In this document: one piece after another, positions 1 to 5,610 of the stretch
Position numbering within the stretch: the first letter of the stretch is position 1
How the letters are laid out: every line of letters starts with the position of its first letter
Assembly (NCBI GenBank): GCA_022567815.1
Contig: JADFGI010000025.1
Location: 1 to 15,675, forward strand
Source: Nitrospinota bacterium
GTDB taxonomy: Bacteria; Nitrospinota; Nitrospinia; Nitrospinales; VA-1
Reading direction: 5' to 3'
DNA: 15,675 bases
The notes under the pieces: model-generated
Database searches by the model: none
Told to the model about the DNA's origin: nothing
Seen by the model: only the letters and a program-made list of their open reading frames with translations
Position numbers and translations under genes: made by a program

Positions 1-330
1 GGCTCCTTTGAGGTTTGCCCCTATCAGAACCGCGCGCATGAGATTCGCTTCGCTCAAGTTAGCTCCGCTGAGGTTGGCGTCAATCAGGTTGACCCCTTTT
101 AATTTGGTTTTACTGAGATTGGCCTCACGCAAATCTGCCCGGATCAGATTCATGGAAGAAAGGTCCCTTCCGGTCAGGTCCGAATTTTTGAGATCATTCT
201 TGGAGAAAACGTTTATGCAGTGAAGGGGGTTCTTTTCCAAGGACATTTCTGAATATCCAAGTTCAGTGGACTTCAACCATCCTAATTGTTGAAGGGTGCG
301 GTGAAGTTTTGACTGTCTGTGAACACCCAT
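1..330 (-). CDS. Pentapeptide-repeat protein, C-terminus cut by window edge
   Basis: The minus-strand frame opens with ATG at 328-330 and stays open to base 1, giving 110 codons; the 3' end lies outside the window. The first ~50 residues (MGVHRQSKLHRTLQQLGW...) are not repetitive. From about residue 53 the A(D/N)LxxA pentapeptide pattern sets in (DLTGRDLSSMNLIRADL, then ANLSGANLSEANL). Such repeats fold into a right-handed quadrilateral beta-helix, and the biochemical role varies or is unknown. The start lies 1 nt after the stop of the next minus-strand pentapeptide gene (332-895), so the two are almost certainly co-transcribed and perhaps translationally coupled. No separate strong ribosome binding site is seen. 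An alternative start is the Met of MSLEKNP. The repeat family is certain; the function is not. Confidence 0.85.
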   Translation of the reverse strand, partial: MGVHRQSKLHRTLQQLGWLKSTELGYSEMSLEKNPLHCINVFSKNDLKNSDLTGRDLSSMNLIRADLREANLSKTKLKGVNLIDANLSGANLSEANLMRAVLIGANLKGA

Positions 331-331
331 T

Positions 332-895
332 TTAACCTAGTTGGTTCAATTTGCTGTAGTGGAAATCAAATTTTTTCTTTTTCTTTCCCGTTTGTTCCGG
401 GGTTCTGATTTTGCAAAGAAAATTGGCGCCGTGCCGTCCCACATAAGGCCAGGTAACTTCCAGGTAACTGGGAAATCTGGTTTTTTTGTCGATGACGGCT
501 GATTCGACTTGTTCACATGTGAGATTCAGAGCCTTCCGCAAATCCGCCCCGGATAGGTTAGTCCTATCCATGTTTGTATTTTCGAGGTCTGCCTGATCTA
601 ATTTGGCATGGCTAAGGTCCGCTTCCTTTAAATCTGCTTCGATCAAATTGACTCCGCTGAGGTTGGCGTCAATGAGAATGGCGTAACATAGGACGGCTTT
701 GCCGAGATTGGCTTGGGTGAGATCGGCGTAATTGAGCCGGGCTTCCGTGAGGTCGGCCCCGCTCAAATTCGCCTCGACAAGATTTCCCCTTCGGAGGTCC
801 GCGCCGCTAAGGTCGGTCGCACTGAAATCGGCGCCTTGAAGCTCCTTTTTGGATGCCTCCGCCCGTTCTCTATCCGTCAATTCGTGATCAGACAT
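332..895 (-). CDS. Pentapeptide-repeat protein (187 aa)
   Basis: ATG at 893-895 is preceded on the minus strand by GAGGA (899-903) at short spacing. Residues ~19-124 are a continuous run of pentapeptide repeats (GADFSATDLSGADL, ANLSGADLTEARL and so on), predicting a beta-helix of roughly 20 pentapeptides. A short conserved tail follows: LTCEQ at 125-129, then IDKKTRFPSYLEVTW ending near 149. The C-terminal ~20 residues are basic, with a KKKKK run at 171-175. No signal peptide or membrane segment is visible, so it is probably cytosolic. The tail is nearly the same as that of the upstream gene at 1029-1499, so the two are paralogs. It is likely in an operon with the partial gene at 1-330, with a 1-nt gap. 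The function is unknown. Confidence 0.9.
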   Translation of the reverse strand: MSDHELTDRERAEASKKELQGADFSATDLSGADLRRGNLVEANLSGADLTEARLNYADLTQANLGKAVLCYAILIDANLSGVNLIEADLKEADLSHAKLDQADLENTNMDRTNLSGADLRKALNLTCEQVESAVIDKKTRFPSYLEVTWPYVGRHGANFLCKIRTPEQTGKKKKKFDFHYSKLNQLG

Positions 896-1028
896 AAATC
901 CTCATAATTTATAAAAACAGTGAGCTTGATTGATTATTCTTTTGTTTGACGACTTATAGAATCGCACCTATAAGATAACCTTTAAATGGATGATATTCCA
1001 GCAGAGAGTAATTGGAGGATCCCGTTTT

Positions 1029-1499
1029 TCAAGAATTAATTTTGCATGTGAACGAATTGTCACTGGTCCAGGAAATTTCCAGGTAATCCGGGAATTTGGT
1101 ATTTTTATCGATATATGCGTCCTCGATTTGCTCGCAAGTCAGGTTTTTCACTTTCCGGAGGTCGGCGCCCTCCAGATGAGTTTCCAGCAGTTCCGCATCC
1201 TCTAAATCGGCTTCTTGCAGATCGGCCTCACTCAGGTAAGCGTCGGTTAGATCAGCGCCGCTCAGATTGGCCCCTTTCAGTTTGGCTTGGCTTAAAACGG
1301 CCCTCGACAGGTCGGCGTTGCTGAGGTCGGCATCCATCAGATTGGCCTGGATGAGGTAGGCGTCGCTGAGATCGGCGTCACTGAGATTGGCATTGTTGAG
1401 CTTTGCTTTGATGAGCTTGGTATTGCTGAGATCTGCGCCGCCAAGGTTTTCTTTGGATTTTTCAACTTCGATTCGCTTTAATATCCAATCTGCCAGCAT
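1029..1499 (-). CDS. Pentapeptide-repeat protein (156 aa)
   Basis: The open frame runs back to 1724, but the start chosen is ATG at 1497-1499 (MLADWILKRIEVEK). It has an AGGA about 9 nt upstream on the minus strand, and the pentapeptide repeats start soon after it. The N-terminal extension of the longer frame is Ile/Phe-rich, non-repetitive and lies opposite a plausible plus-strand gene (1620-1832). Residues ~18-115 are pentapeptide repeats (ANLSDADLSDAYL, ANLSGADLTDAYL). The tail NLTCEQIEDAYIDK followed by FPDYLEISW matches the downstream paralog at 332-895, and both then carry a CKI motif close to or at the end. The 133-bp gap to 895 could still belong to one transcript. The function is unknown; the duplication is clear. 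Confidence 0.85.
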   Translation of the reverse strand: MLADWILKRIEVEKSKENLGGADLSNTKLIKAKLNNANLSDADLSDAYLIQANLMDADLSNADLSRAVLSQAKLKGANLSGADLTDAYLSEADLQEADLEDAELLETHLEGADLRKVKNLTCEQIEDAYIDKNTKFPDYLEISWTSDNSFTCKINS

Positions 1500-1619
1500 C
1501 CAAATATTCCTGTAATATGTAGAAGGGTATTGGAAGATGGTAACTATGTTGCTTCTTCCAATTTCATAAAATTTTAGAATATCAATTGTAAAAAGTCCAT
1601 ACCGGATAATAATGATAAA

Positions 1620-1832
1620 ATGATTAAAGAATCCTGTTTCAAGGTCCGGGGGCGGATCAAAAATGACGATCCGAAAATCGATGAAGACTTCAGCATCTTT
1701 ATTAAAGCCATAGATGATAGGCATGCCGTCCTCAAAGTAAAGGAATATCTGCGGATAAATGCGCCTGCGTTAGACGGCAAGATGCTGGGCAGGGTCATAG
1801 TCGAAGAAGTTTCCGAAAAACGAATATTTTGA
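1620..1832 (+). CDS. Small hypothetical protein (70 aa)
   Basis: ATG at 1620 opens 70 codons ending with TGA at 1830-1832. The sequence looks like a compact alpha/beta protein: a basic beta-strand-like start (CFKVRGRIK), an acidic linker (NDDPKIDEDF), a probable strand and helix (FIKAIDDRHAVLKVKEYL) and a final strand (GRVIVEEVSE). The mix of charged and hydrophobic residues at regular spacing is what real coding DNA gives. The layout recalls small single-domain RNA-binding folds such as archaeal L20a/LX, but that resemblance is only impressionistic. No good Shine-Dalgarno is seen (GGAT lies too far upstream). It is divergent from the pentapeptide gene at 1499 and is followed by a folded element that could end its transcript. 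I do not recognise the family. Confidence 0.55.
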   Translation: MIKESCFKVRGRIKNDDPKIDEDFSIFIKAIDDRHAVLKVKEYLRINAPALDGKMLGRVIVEEVSEKRIF

Positions 1833-1834
1833 TC

Positions 1835-1888
1835 GCCTGAATTTGCCGGAGCAAATATTTTGCAATCCGTCGGAGACGGTTTTCAGGC
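1835..1888. terminator. Branched inverted repeat between convergent genes, possible bidirectional terminator
   Basis: An outer 7-bp stem, GCCTGAA (1835-1841) with TTCAGGC (1882-1888), encloses two small hairpins: TTTGC-CGGA-GCAAA (1842-1855) followed by TATTTT, and CCGTC-GGA-GACGG (1867-1879) followed by TTTT. It sits between the end of the 70-aa gene (1832) and the end of the minus-strand gene (1902). This is the place for a convergent terminator. The T-tracts are short, so termination efficiency is uncertain. Confidence 0.5.
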
Positions 1889-1901
1889 AATTTCCATCAA
1901 C

Positions 1902-2345
1902 TCAAATGGTTTTTTTATAAATGGAAACTGGAGTGTCCGGGAATCTGGGCTGATCCTTTTTCAGAGGGGGAGAATCCCTTTTTTCGGGGGAAACAACTTT
2001 TTGGGGTTTGATCTTTTCAGTTGATTGAATTTTTTCAGAGGAAGAAACTTTTTTGGGATCAATCTTCCCTGTGGCAGATGTTTTTTCGCGTTTGATTATT
2101 TTGTCATCGAAATAGTGCATCCAGCTGTTAAGTTCATGGATGTTTTCAGCCTGGTTTTGCAGAAGGCGATTTTGACGTTTTAGTTCCTTATAACATCGGC
2201 GAATATTTTTATTGCAGGAATAGACCAGGGCCGGGATCAAAATAAAAAGCGCGATAAACGCAATAATTGCCAAAACGCTTGCCAAACTTTCTAGAGTGGG
2301 AACGAGTTTGGCGAGGAAAAAATTTTGCCAGTCATTCAAAATCAT
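1902..2345 (-). CDS. Membrane-anchored coiled-coil protein with Lys/Ser/Pro-rich tail (147 aa)
   Basis: The frame is open further upstream, but ATG at 2343-2345 has a clear GAGGA (minus strand) at good spacing and puts a membrane segment near the N-terminus, so this start is preferred. Residues ~18-43 (ASVLAIIAFIALFILIPALV) form one transmembrane helix. Residues ~45-85 are charged and heptad-like (CYKELKRQNRLLQNQ...), a likely short coiled coil. From ~88 the protein is low-complexity, rich in Lys, Ser, Pro and Glu, and contains an imperfect 12-residue duplication: KIDPKKVSSSEK (94-105) and KIKPQKVVSPEK (111-122). The tail is probably cytosolic and unstructured. It has no minus-strand neighbour close by, so it is probably monocistronic. 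The family is not recognised. Confidence 0.7.
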   Translation of the reverse strand: MILNDWQNFFLAKLVPTLESLASVLAIIAFIALFILIPALVYSCNKNIRRCYKELKRQNRLLQNQAENIHELNSWMHYFDDKIIKREKTSATGKIDPKKVSSSEKIQSTEKIKPQKVVSPEKRDSPPLKKDQPRFPDTPVSIYKKTI

Positions 2346-2561
2346 TAAAATCCTCACAGTCTCAGTCAGGCAGAATGGACTTTGCCAAGGTGATTTGACG
2401 ACAGTTTTTATATGATTCCAGCTTAATTTATCGTTAATTTTATTTTCTGTCAATTTCTTTACTGTGAATCGCTGGGCAAAAGAGGACCTTTGCATAAAGG
2501 GGGGCATCCCGGTTGGCGCCAGGAGTGTACAAATCCTCCCAGCCCCTGTGGTATTTCACCT

Positions 2562-2587
2562 TTGCCTTCATGCCCGGCACGGGTACT
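2562..2587 (+). repeat. Dispersed repeat, TTGCCTTCATGCCC type, copy 1
   Basis: TTGCCTTCATGCCC is followed by a minihairpin CCCG-GCA-CGGG (2573-2583) and TAC. The same block recurs at 5384-5408, where the hairpin is CCCC-GGA-GGGG. The flank is conserved while the stem has changed on both sides in a pairing-preserving way. Confidence 0.75.
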
Positions 2588-2669
2588 TCGGTGAAGGGGG
2601 AGCACCTGATCCTCCTTTTAATAGAAAGTTATTACGTTTCTGCACAAGCAATATCTGAATGCTAATGCT

Positions 2670-2691
2670 GGGTCCAGCGTCACGCTGGCCC
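2670..2691 (+). repeat. Palindromic repeat GGGTCCAGCG...CGCTGGCCC
   Basis: The stem CCAGCG (2674-2679), loop TCA and CGCTGG (2683-2688) are flanked by GGGT and CCC. It matches 4840-4861 (loop CTA) almost base for base, and resembles the tandem units at 5498-5585. It lies about 25 bp upstream of the start at 2716, inside the likely 5' untranslated region. Confidence 0.8.
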
Positions 2692-2715
2692 CTTTAAGTG
2701 TTCCCAGGGAGCCTA

Positions 2716-3666
2716 ATGAGAATTATCAGTTTATTGCCCTCGGCTACAGAAATAGTCTGCCAATTGGGGTTGGAAAACCATTTGGTGGGCGTTTCGCATG
2801 AATGTGATTATCCCGCATCCGTGAACAACCTCCCCAGGCTGACCTCCTCTGGAATAAAGCATCGTGCAATAAGCCGGGATATTCACCAGTCCGTTGAGGA
2901 AATTCTGAAAAATTCTATCTCAGTTTATAATCTTGATTTACAGCTACTTAAATCATTAGATCCGGATTTTATAATCACTCAGGATTTGTGCGATGTTTGC
3001 GCCGTCTCCTTCCAACAGGTACAGCAAGCTTGTGAGCAGGAATTGGGGCCGAACACCCAGATCATTTCTCTAAAACCTTGTTGGTTGAATGATATCTGGA
3101 GCGATTTGGAACATGTGGCTGATATTTTGGGGGCGAAGGATTCCTATTTATCTTTTAAAAGCAAGGTGGATCGAAAAATTGAGACCATCCGCAATGCCAT
3201 CCCAGAGGGTCCCGAATTCAATAAAAATATTCTCACTGTGGAATGGCTTGATCCGGTTTTTGTGGGAGGCATGTGGGTTCCCGAAATGATAGAAATTGTA
3301 GGGGGAACCTTTATGCTGGCGGAACCGGGACAGAAGGCATGGCAGGTCACAAAGGAAGATCTAAATGACATCGAACCTGATGTGGTGATTTTTAAACCCT
3401 GTGGGTTCAAGCTGGAGCAAACCTTTAAGGAAATGGACCTGATTAAAAATACCTTTCCCTGGGAGAAATGGCCCGCTCTGAAAAATTCGAGAGTTTATTT
3501 GGTGGATGGAAATGCTTATTTTAATCGTCCGGGTCCACGCATTCTGGATTCCCTGGAAATTCTGGCGCATTGCACTCATCCTGACTTGTTTCCAGAGTTT
3601 GGGGATAGATATAAGAGTTCCATAATAAAGATAGGACCCGATTTCAATTATCCCTCACCGAACTAA
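2716..3666 (+). CDS. Cobalamin-binding-protein-like (BtuF-type) protein, no signal peptide
   Basis: ATG at 2716 is chosen because AGGGAG precedes it and the family's conserved start (MRIISLLPSATEIV) begins there; the frame also has an upstream GTG at 2698. The 316-aa product matches the metal-chelate/B12 periplasmic-binding fold (COG0614). Visible motifs are SLLPSATEIV (5-14), HECDYP (28-33), QDLCDVCAVS (89-98) and EWLDPVFVGGMWVPEM (176-191). These are typical of the stand-alone 'cobalamin-binding protein' subgroup rather than of transporter-linked BtuF. No signal peptide or lipobox is present, so a cytosolic place is inferred. No btuC or btuD permease genes are adjacent. The stop is 2 nt before the lipid kinase start, so the two form an operon. 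The ligand is inferred from family only. Confidence 0.88.
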   Translation: MRIISLLPSATEIVCQLGLENHLVGVSHECDYPASVNNLPRLTSSGIKHRAISRDIHQSVEEILKNSISVYNLDLQLLKSLDPDFIITQDLCDVCAVSFQQVQQACEQELGPNTQIISLKPCWLNDIWSDLEHVADILGAKDSYLSFKSKVDRKIETIRNAIPEGPEFNKNILTVEWLDPVFVGGMWVPEMIEIVGGTFMLAEPGQKAWQVTKEDLNDIEPDVVIFKPCGFKLEQTFKEMDLIKNTFPWEKWPALKNSRVYLVDGNAYFNRPGPRILDSLEILAHCTHPDLFPEFGDRYKSSIIKIGPDFNYPSPN

Positions 3667-3668
3667 CC

Positions 3669-4622
3669 ATGGAAAAACGGTCCGATAATAATGAGAAAAA
3701 TAAGACACCACGGCAGAAGGTGCTGGTGGTTTATAATCCGATTGCGGGATCGCGGTCCTCCATGCTGGAACAAACTCTAAAAAACCTGGAAACGCTTGGC
3801 GTACAAGTCGCTCTGCGTGAAACCAAAGGACCGGGCGACGGGGAAACATTGTGCAAGGAGGCCATCCGGCAGGAATCCTACTCAGCGGTGGTGGCGGCGG
3901 GCGGGGACGGCACCATCAACGAAGTGGTCAACGGATTGCTGGGAGCTGATACTCCTCTCGGGCTCATTCCTCTGGGAACGATCAACCTTCTGGCTATGGA
4001 AACGGGTCTTGCAAAGGACCCGCAGTTGGCGGCGCGGACCATCGCGTTTGGTCCTGCCCGACCGATCAATGTGGGATGGGTGAACGGACGCGCTTTCCTG
4101 TTAATGGTGGGGGCGGGATTTGATGGCCGGGTGGTTGCCGGAGTTTCATCGAATCTGAAAAATGTTATCGGCAAGGGAGCCTATGGGGTGGCCGGACTGA
4201 AGGAGTTTTTTTTCAATTCGCCTGCCAGGCTTGTTGTAGACGCCGATGGTTGCGAATACGAAGCGGCGTGGGCGGTGGTATCCAACAGTTCTCTTTATGG
4301 AGGAAAATTTGCACTGGCTCCTTCAGCGGATTTACAATCTCCGGGCTTCACCGTTTCCCTGATTCCCGGTAAAACCCAATGGGATCTACTGCGCGGCATG
4401 ACGGCGGTTTGGAGGGACCGAAAAGCCGATCAGGGTTGGAAGCAACTGAACTCGGTGAACCGTATCACCATCAGATCCGAACAAGACGAACCCGCCCAAA
4501 TGGATGGCGATTATTTTGCTCCCTTGCCGCTGACCATCACCCAGGCGCCGCAATCCCTTGATCTCATCACCCCGCCACGCCCCGTTACACGGGAGGAAAA
4601 GCCAGCTACGCTGGAGGGCTGA
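3669..4622 (+). CDS. Diacylglycerol/lipid kinase family protein (YegS/DagK-like)
   Basis: This 317-aa protein has the diacylglycerol-kinase catalytic domain: NPIAGS at 23-28, the nucleotide-binding signature GGDGTINEVVNGL at 78-90, and PLGTINLLA at 101-109. The C-terminal part (LYGGKFALAPSADLQSPGF, QMDGDYF) is the usual beta-sandwich half. It should phosphorylate diacylglycerol or a related lipid at the inner membrane, using ATP; the exact substrate cannot be read from the sequence. ATG at 3669 follows the preceding stop by 2 nt, so translation is probably coupled. The last ~15 residues (PRPVTREEKPATLEG) and the stop codon are encoded by a dispersed repeat module (4581-4622), so the C-terminal tail is repeat-derived. 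Confidence 0.92.
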   Translation: MEKRSDNNEKNKTPRQKVLVVYNPIAGSRSSMLEQTLKNLETLGVQVALRETKGPGDGETLCKEAIRQESYSAVVAAGGDGTINEVVNGLLGADTPLGLIPLGTINLLAMETGLAKDPQLAARTIAFGPARPINVGWVNGRAFLLMVGAGFDGRVVAGVSSNLKNVIGKGAYGVAGLKEFFFNSPARLVVDADGCEYEAAWAVVSNSSLYGGKFALAPSADLQSPGFTVSLIPGKTQWDLLRGMTAVWRDRKADQGWKQLNSVNRITIRSEQDEPAQMDGDYFAPLPLTITQAPQSLDLITPPRPVTREEKPATLEG

Positions 4623-4680
4623 CCAGCGTAGCCGCTGGACCAGGTATTGACGTGCGATGGATTTAGGTTGACTGAACTCT
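4581..4680 (+). repeat. Composite dispersed repeat, copy A
   Basis: Three palindromes occur in a row: CCCGT-TAC-ACGGG (4581-4593), then AGGAAAAG, CCAGC-TAC-GCTGG (4602-4614), then AGGGCTGA, and CCAGCG-TAGC-CGCTGG (4623-4638). A non-palindromic block follows, with TATTGACGTGCGATGG. The first two palindromes and their linker recur at 5319-5363. The last palindrome and the block recur inverted at 5461-5517, and directly at 13618-13675. The first part overlaps the 3' end of the lipid kinase gene. Confidence 0.85.
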
Positions 4681-4703
4681 CCTTCGCAAGGAAATTAACT
4701 GAT

Positions 4704-4783
4704 CGTCGTTGCGAGGAGCGCCAGCGACGAAGCAATCCAGAGACTCTGGGTCGCCGCGCCGCCTGTGGCGGCTCGCGATGACG
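4704..4783 (+). repeat. MITE-like inverted-repeat element (TTGCGAGGAG family)
   Basis: Left end CGTCGTTGCGAG (4704-4715) and right end CTCGCGATGACG (4772-4783) are near-perfect inverted repeats. An internal hairpin GCCGCC-TGT-GGCGGC lies at 4758-4772. The left half contains GACGAAGCAATCCAG, the core of a short repeat widely seen in unrelated bacterial genomes. A partial copy lacking the right end lies at 13699-13734. No protein is encoded. Confidence 0.75.
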
Positions 4784-4820
4784 AGAGCGGGTTCGTGAGC
4801 GAAGCGAACGTCAGCCTCAC

Positions 4821-4871
4821 TTTTCCTCCCGCGTAGCGGGGGTCCAGCGCTACGCTGGCCCGCCTAGCGGG
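4821..4871 (+). repeat. Cluster of three adjacent palindromes
   Basis: TTTTCCT precedes CCCGC-GTA-GCGGG (4828-4840), then GGT and CCAGCG-CTA-CGCTGG (4844-4858), then CCCGC-CTA-GCGGG (4859-4871). The first, with its TTTTCCT flank, is the inverted form of the modules at 4581-4600 and 5319-5340. The second matches 2670-2691. The last two overlap the 3' end of the minus-strand gene at 4850-5083. Confidence 0.8.
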
Positions 4872-5083
4872 GCTTTGATGCGGTAAAAATAGTCGCCCAA
4901 TTTAAAGGCTCCTCCGTTACGCACAACTCCGAGAAATATTTTTATCTTCCCTTCAGGAAGGCCGGCCAGAACCTTATTGAAAATCTCTTCATTACTGACT
5001 TCTTCCCAAAAAGAGTCGTCCGCCGACTTTTCGATTAAAAAATCCTCCACACTTTCCATTTCAATATGAAACTGATCTTTCAC
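4850..5083 (-). CDS. Small hypothetical protein (77 aa)
   Basis: GTG at 5081-5083 is taken as the start because AAAGGTGA lies about 6 nt upstream on the minus strand; the next candidate is Met 9. The N-terminal half is strongly acidic (ESVEDFLIEKSADDSFWEE), probably helical. The second half looks like a beta-rich stretch (GKIKIFLGVVRNGGAFKLGDYFYRI). The last residues (APLGGPA) are encoded by the palindromes at 4844-4871, so the C-terminus is repeat-derived. No signal peptide or membrane helix is seen. An extended -10 promoter candidate lies about 90 bp upstream. I do not recognise the family. Confidence 0.7.
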   Translation of the reverse strand: MKDQFHIEMESVEDFLIEKSADDSFWEEVSNEEIFNKVLAGLPEGKIKIFLGVVRNGGAFKLGDYFYRIKAPLGGPA

Positions 5084-5168
5084 TATGATTCACCTTTAAA
5101 AAAATAATTTAATGCTTGTTTTAGATATTTTAATACGTAAAAGCTTTTAAGTACTAACCCGTTCTTTT

Positions 5169-5177
5169 ATTATATCA
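5169..5177 (-). promoter_or_regulatory. Candidate extended -10 promoter
   Basis: Read on the minus strand this is TGATATAAT, a full extended -10 (TGnTATAAT). A TTGAAA lies upstream at 5196-5201, but the 21-nt spacing is too long for a normal -35, which is compatible with an extended -10 promoter. It would give a leader of about 75-80 nt before the GTG at 5083. Confidence 0.45.
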
Positions 5178-5318
5178 CCTTATGACCTTATCCGGTTTCA
5201 ACATAAGGATACCAGGGAATTGGCACGCATCGAATACCCGCAGGGTTTGTTCCGATATTTGCGGTGTTTTAGCGTTTCCCTGTTGTCAAGCTCTTTGCGG
5301 TTTGATATTTTGAACCCA

Positions 5319-5363
5319 CCCCACTACGTGGGGAGGAAAAGCCTGCTAAGCAGGAGGGCTTGA
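5319..5363 (+). repeat. Palindrome pair module (second copy of the 4581-4622 module)
   Basis: CCCCAC-TAC-GTGGGG (5319-5333), linker AGGAAAAG, CCTGC-TAA-GCAGG (5342-5354), then AGGGCTTGA. Compared with 4581-4622 the linker and tail are the same, while both stems have changed on both arms: CCCGT/ACGGG to CCCCAC/GTGGGG, and CCAGC/GCTGG to CCTGC/GCAGG. Pairing is kept. Confidence 0.85.
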
Positions 5364-5383
5364 CGCTTGTGATACCCCTTCCG

Positions 5384-5408
5384 TTGCCTTCATGCCCCGG
5401 AGGGGTAC
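5384..5408 (+). repeat. Dispersed repeat, TTGCCTTCATGCCC type, copy 2
   Basis: TTGCCTTCATG is followed by CCCC-GGA-GGGG (5395-5405) and TAC. It is the second copy of the block at 2562-2587, where the stem is CCCG/CGGG. Confidence 0.75.
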
Positions 5409-5460
5409 ACTTTGTTCGCGAGCCCCTGAAAAAAACAGGATATAATTCAGCACAAGGCAA

Positions 5461-5517
5461 GGTTTAGCCAGCCATTAATCCATCGCACGTCAATATTGGG
5501 TCCAGCCCCAAGGCTGG
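5461..5517 (-). repeat. Composite dispersed repeat, copy B (inverted)
   Basis: Read on the minus strand: CCAGCC-TTGG-GGCTGG, then ACC, ATATTGACGTGCGATGG and ATTAATGGCTGGCTAA. This aligns with 4623-4680 and 13618-13675. The palindrome part is at the same time the first unit of the tandem array at 5498-5585. Confidence 0.85.
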
Positions 5518-5585
5518 TTGGGTCCAGCCCCAAGGCTGGTTGGGTCCAGCCCCAAGGCTGGTTGGGTCCAGCCCCAAGGCTGGTC
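5498..5585 (+). repeat. Four tandem 22-bp hairpin units upstream of coaX
   Basis: Four consecutive 22-bp units (starting at 5498, 5520, 5542 and 5564) read GGGTCCAGCC then CCAAGGCTGGTT. They are identical except for the last base of unit 4 (C). Each unit folds as CCAGCC-CCAA-GGCTGG. The array ends 15 bp before the coaX Shine-Dalgarno, so if transcribed it puts four identical hairpins in the leader. There are no spacers, so it is not a CRISPR array. Confidence 0.95.
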
Positions 5586-5610
5586 ATGCTGGTGTTTTAA
5601 AGGAGTATTT

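Larger units (their letters stand above)
2346..2715. other. 370-bp intergenic region with dispersed repeat modules
   Basis: This gap separates the divergent genes at 2345 (minus) and 2716 (plus) and must hold both promoters. Bases ~2390-2460 are AT-rich; no convincing -35/-10 pair could be fixed. The rest is GC-richer and carries two repeat modules listed separately (2562-2587 and 2670-2691). An open frame at 2464-2658 is not accepted as a gene, because it runs through these repeats and has no ribosome binding site or family features. Confidence 0.6.
5084..5610. other. 527-bp intergenic region dense in repeats
   Basis: Bases 5090-5180 are AT-rich and probably hold the promoter of the minus-strand gene ending at 5083. 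Bases ~5185-5315 show nothing I can name. From 5319 to 5585 the gap is almost entirely repeat modules (5319-5363, 5384-5405, 5461-5517, 5498-5585), running up to the coaX ribosome binding site AGGAG at 5601-5605. No RNA gene or further protein gene is evident. Confidence 0.65.

Noticed and set aside
1500..1724. N-terminal extension of the pentapeptide protein
   Set aside because: It is Ile/Phe-rich and non-repetitive, has no ribosome binding site at 1724, and opposes a more plausible plus-strand gene.
2464..2658. 64-codon plus-strand open frame in the gap before the BtuF-like gene
   Set aside because: It has no ribosome binding site, its composition is unlike protein, and it reads through a dispersed repeat module.
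4601..4860. tRNA or small structured RNA gene in the repeat cluster
   Set aside because: The hairpins are independent palindromes; no cloverleaf with anticodon arm or T-loop consensus could be assembled.
5498..5585. CRISPR array
   Set aside because: The 22-bp units are directly adjacent with no spacers, and no cas gene is present.
5518..5610. N-terminal extension of CoaX
   Set aside because: It encodes only repeat-derived residues (Gly, Trp, Pro-rich); the ribosome binding site and family start are at 5611.
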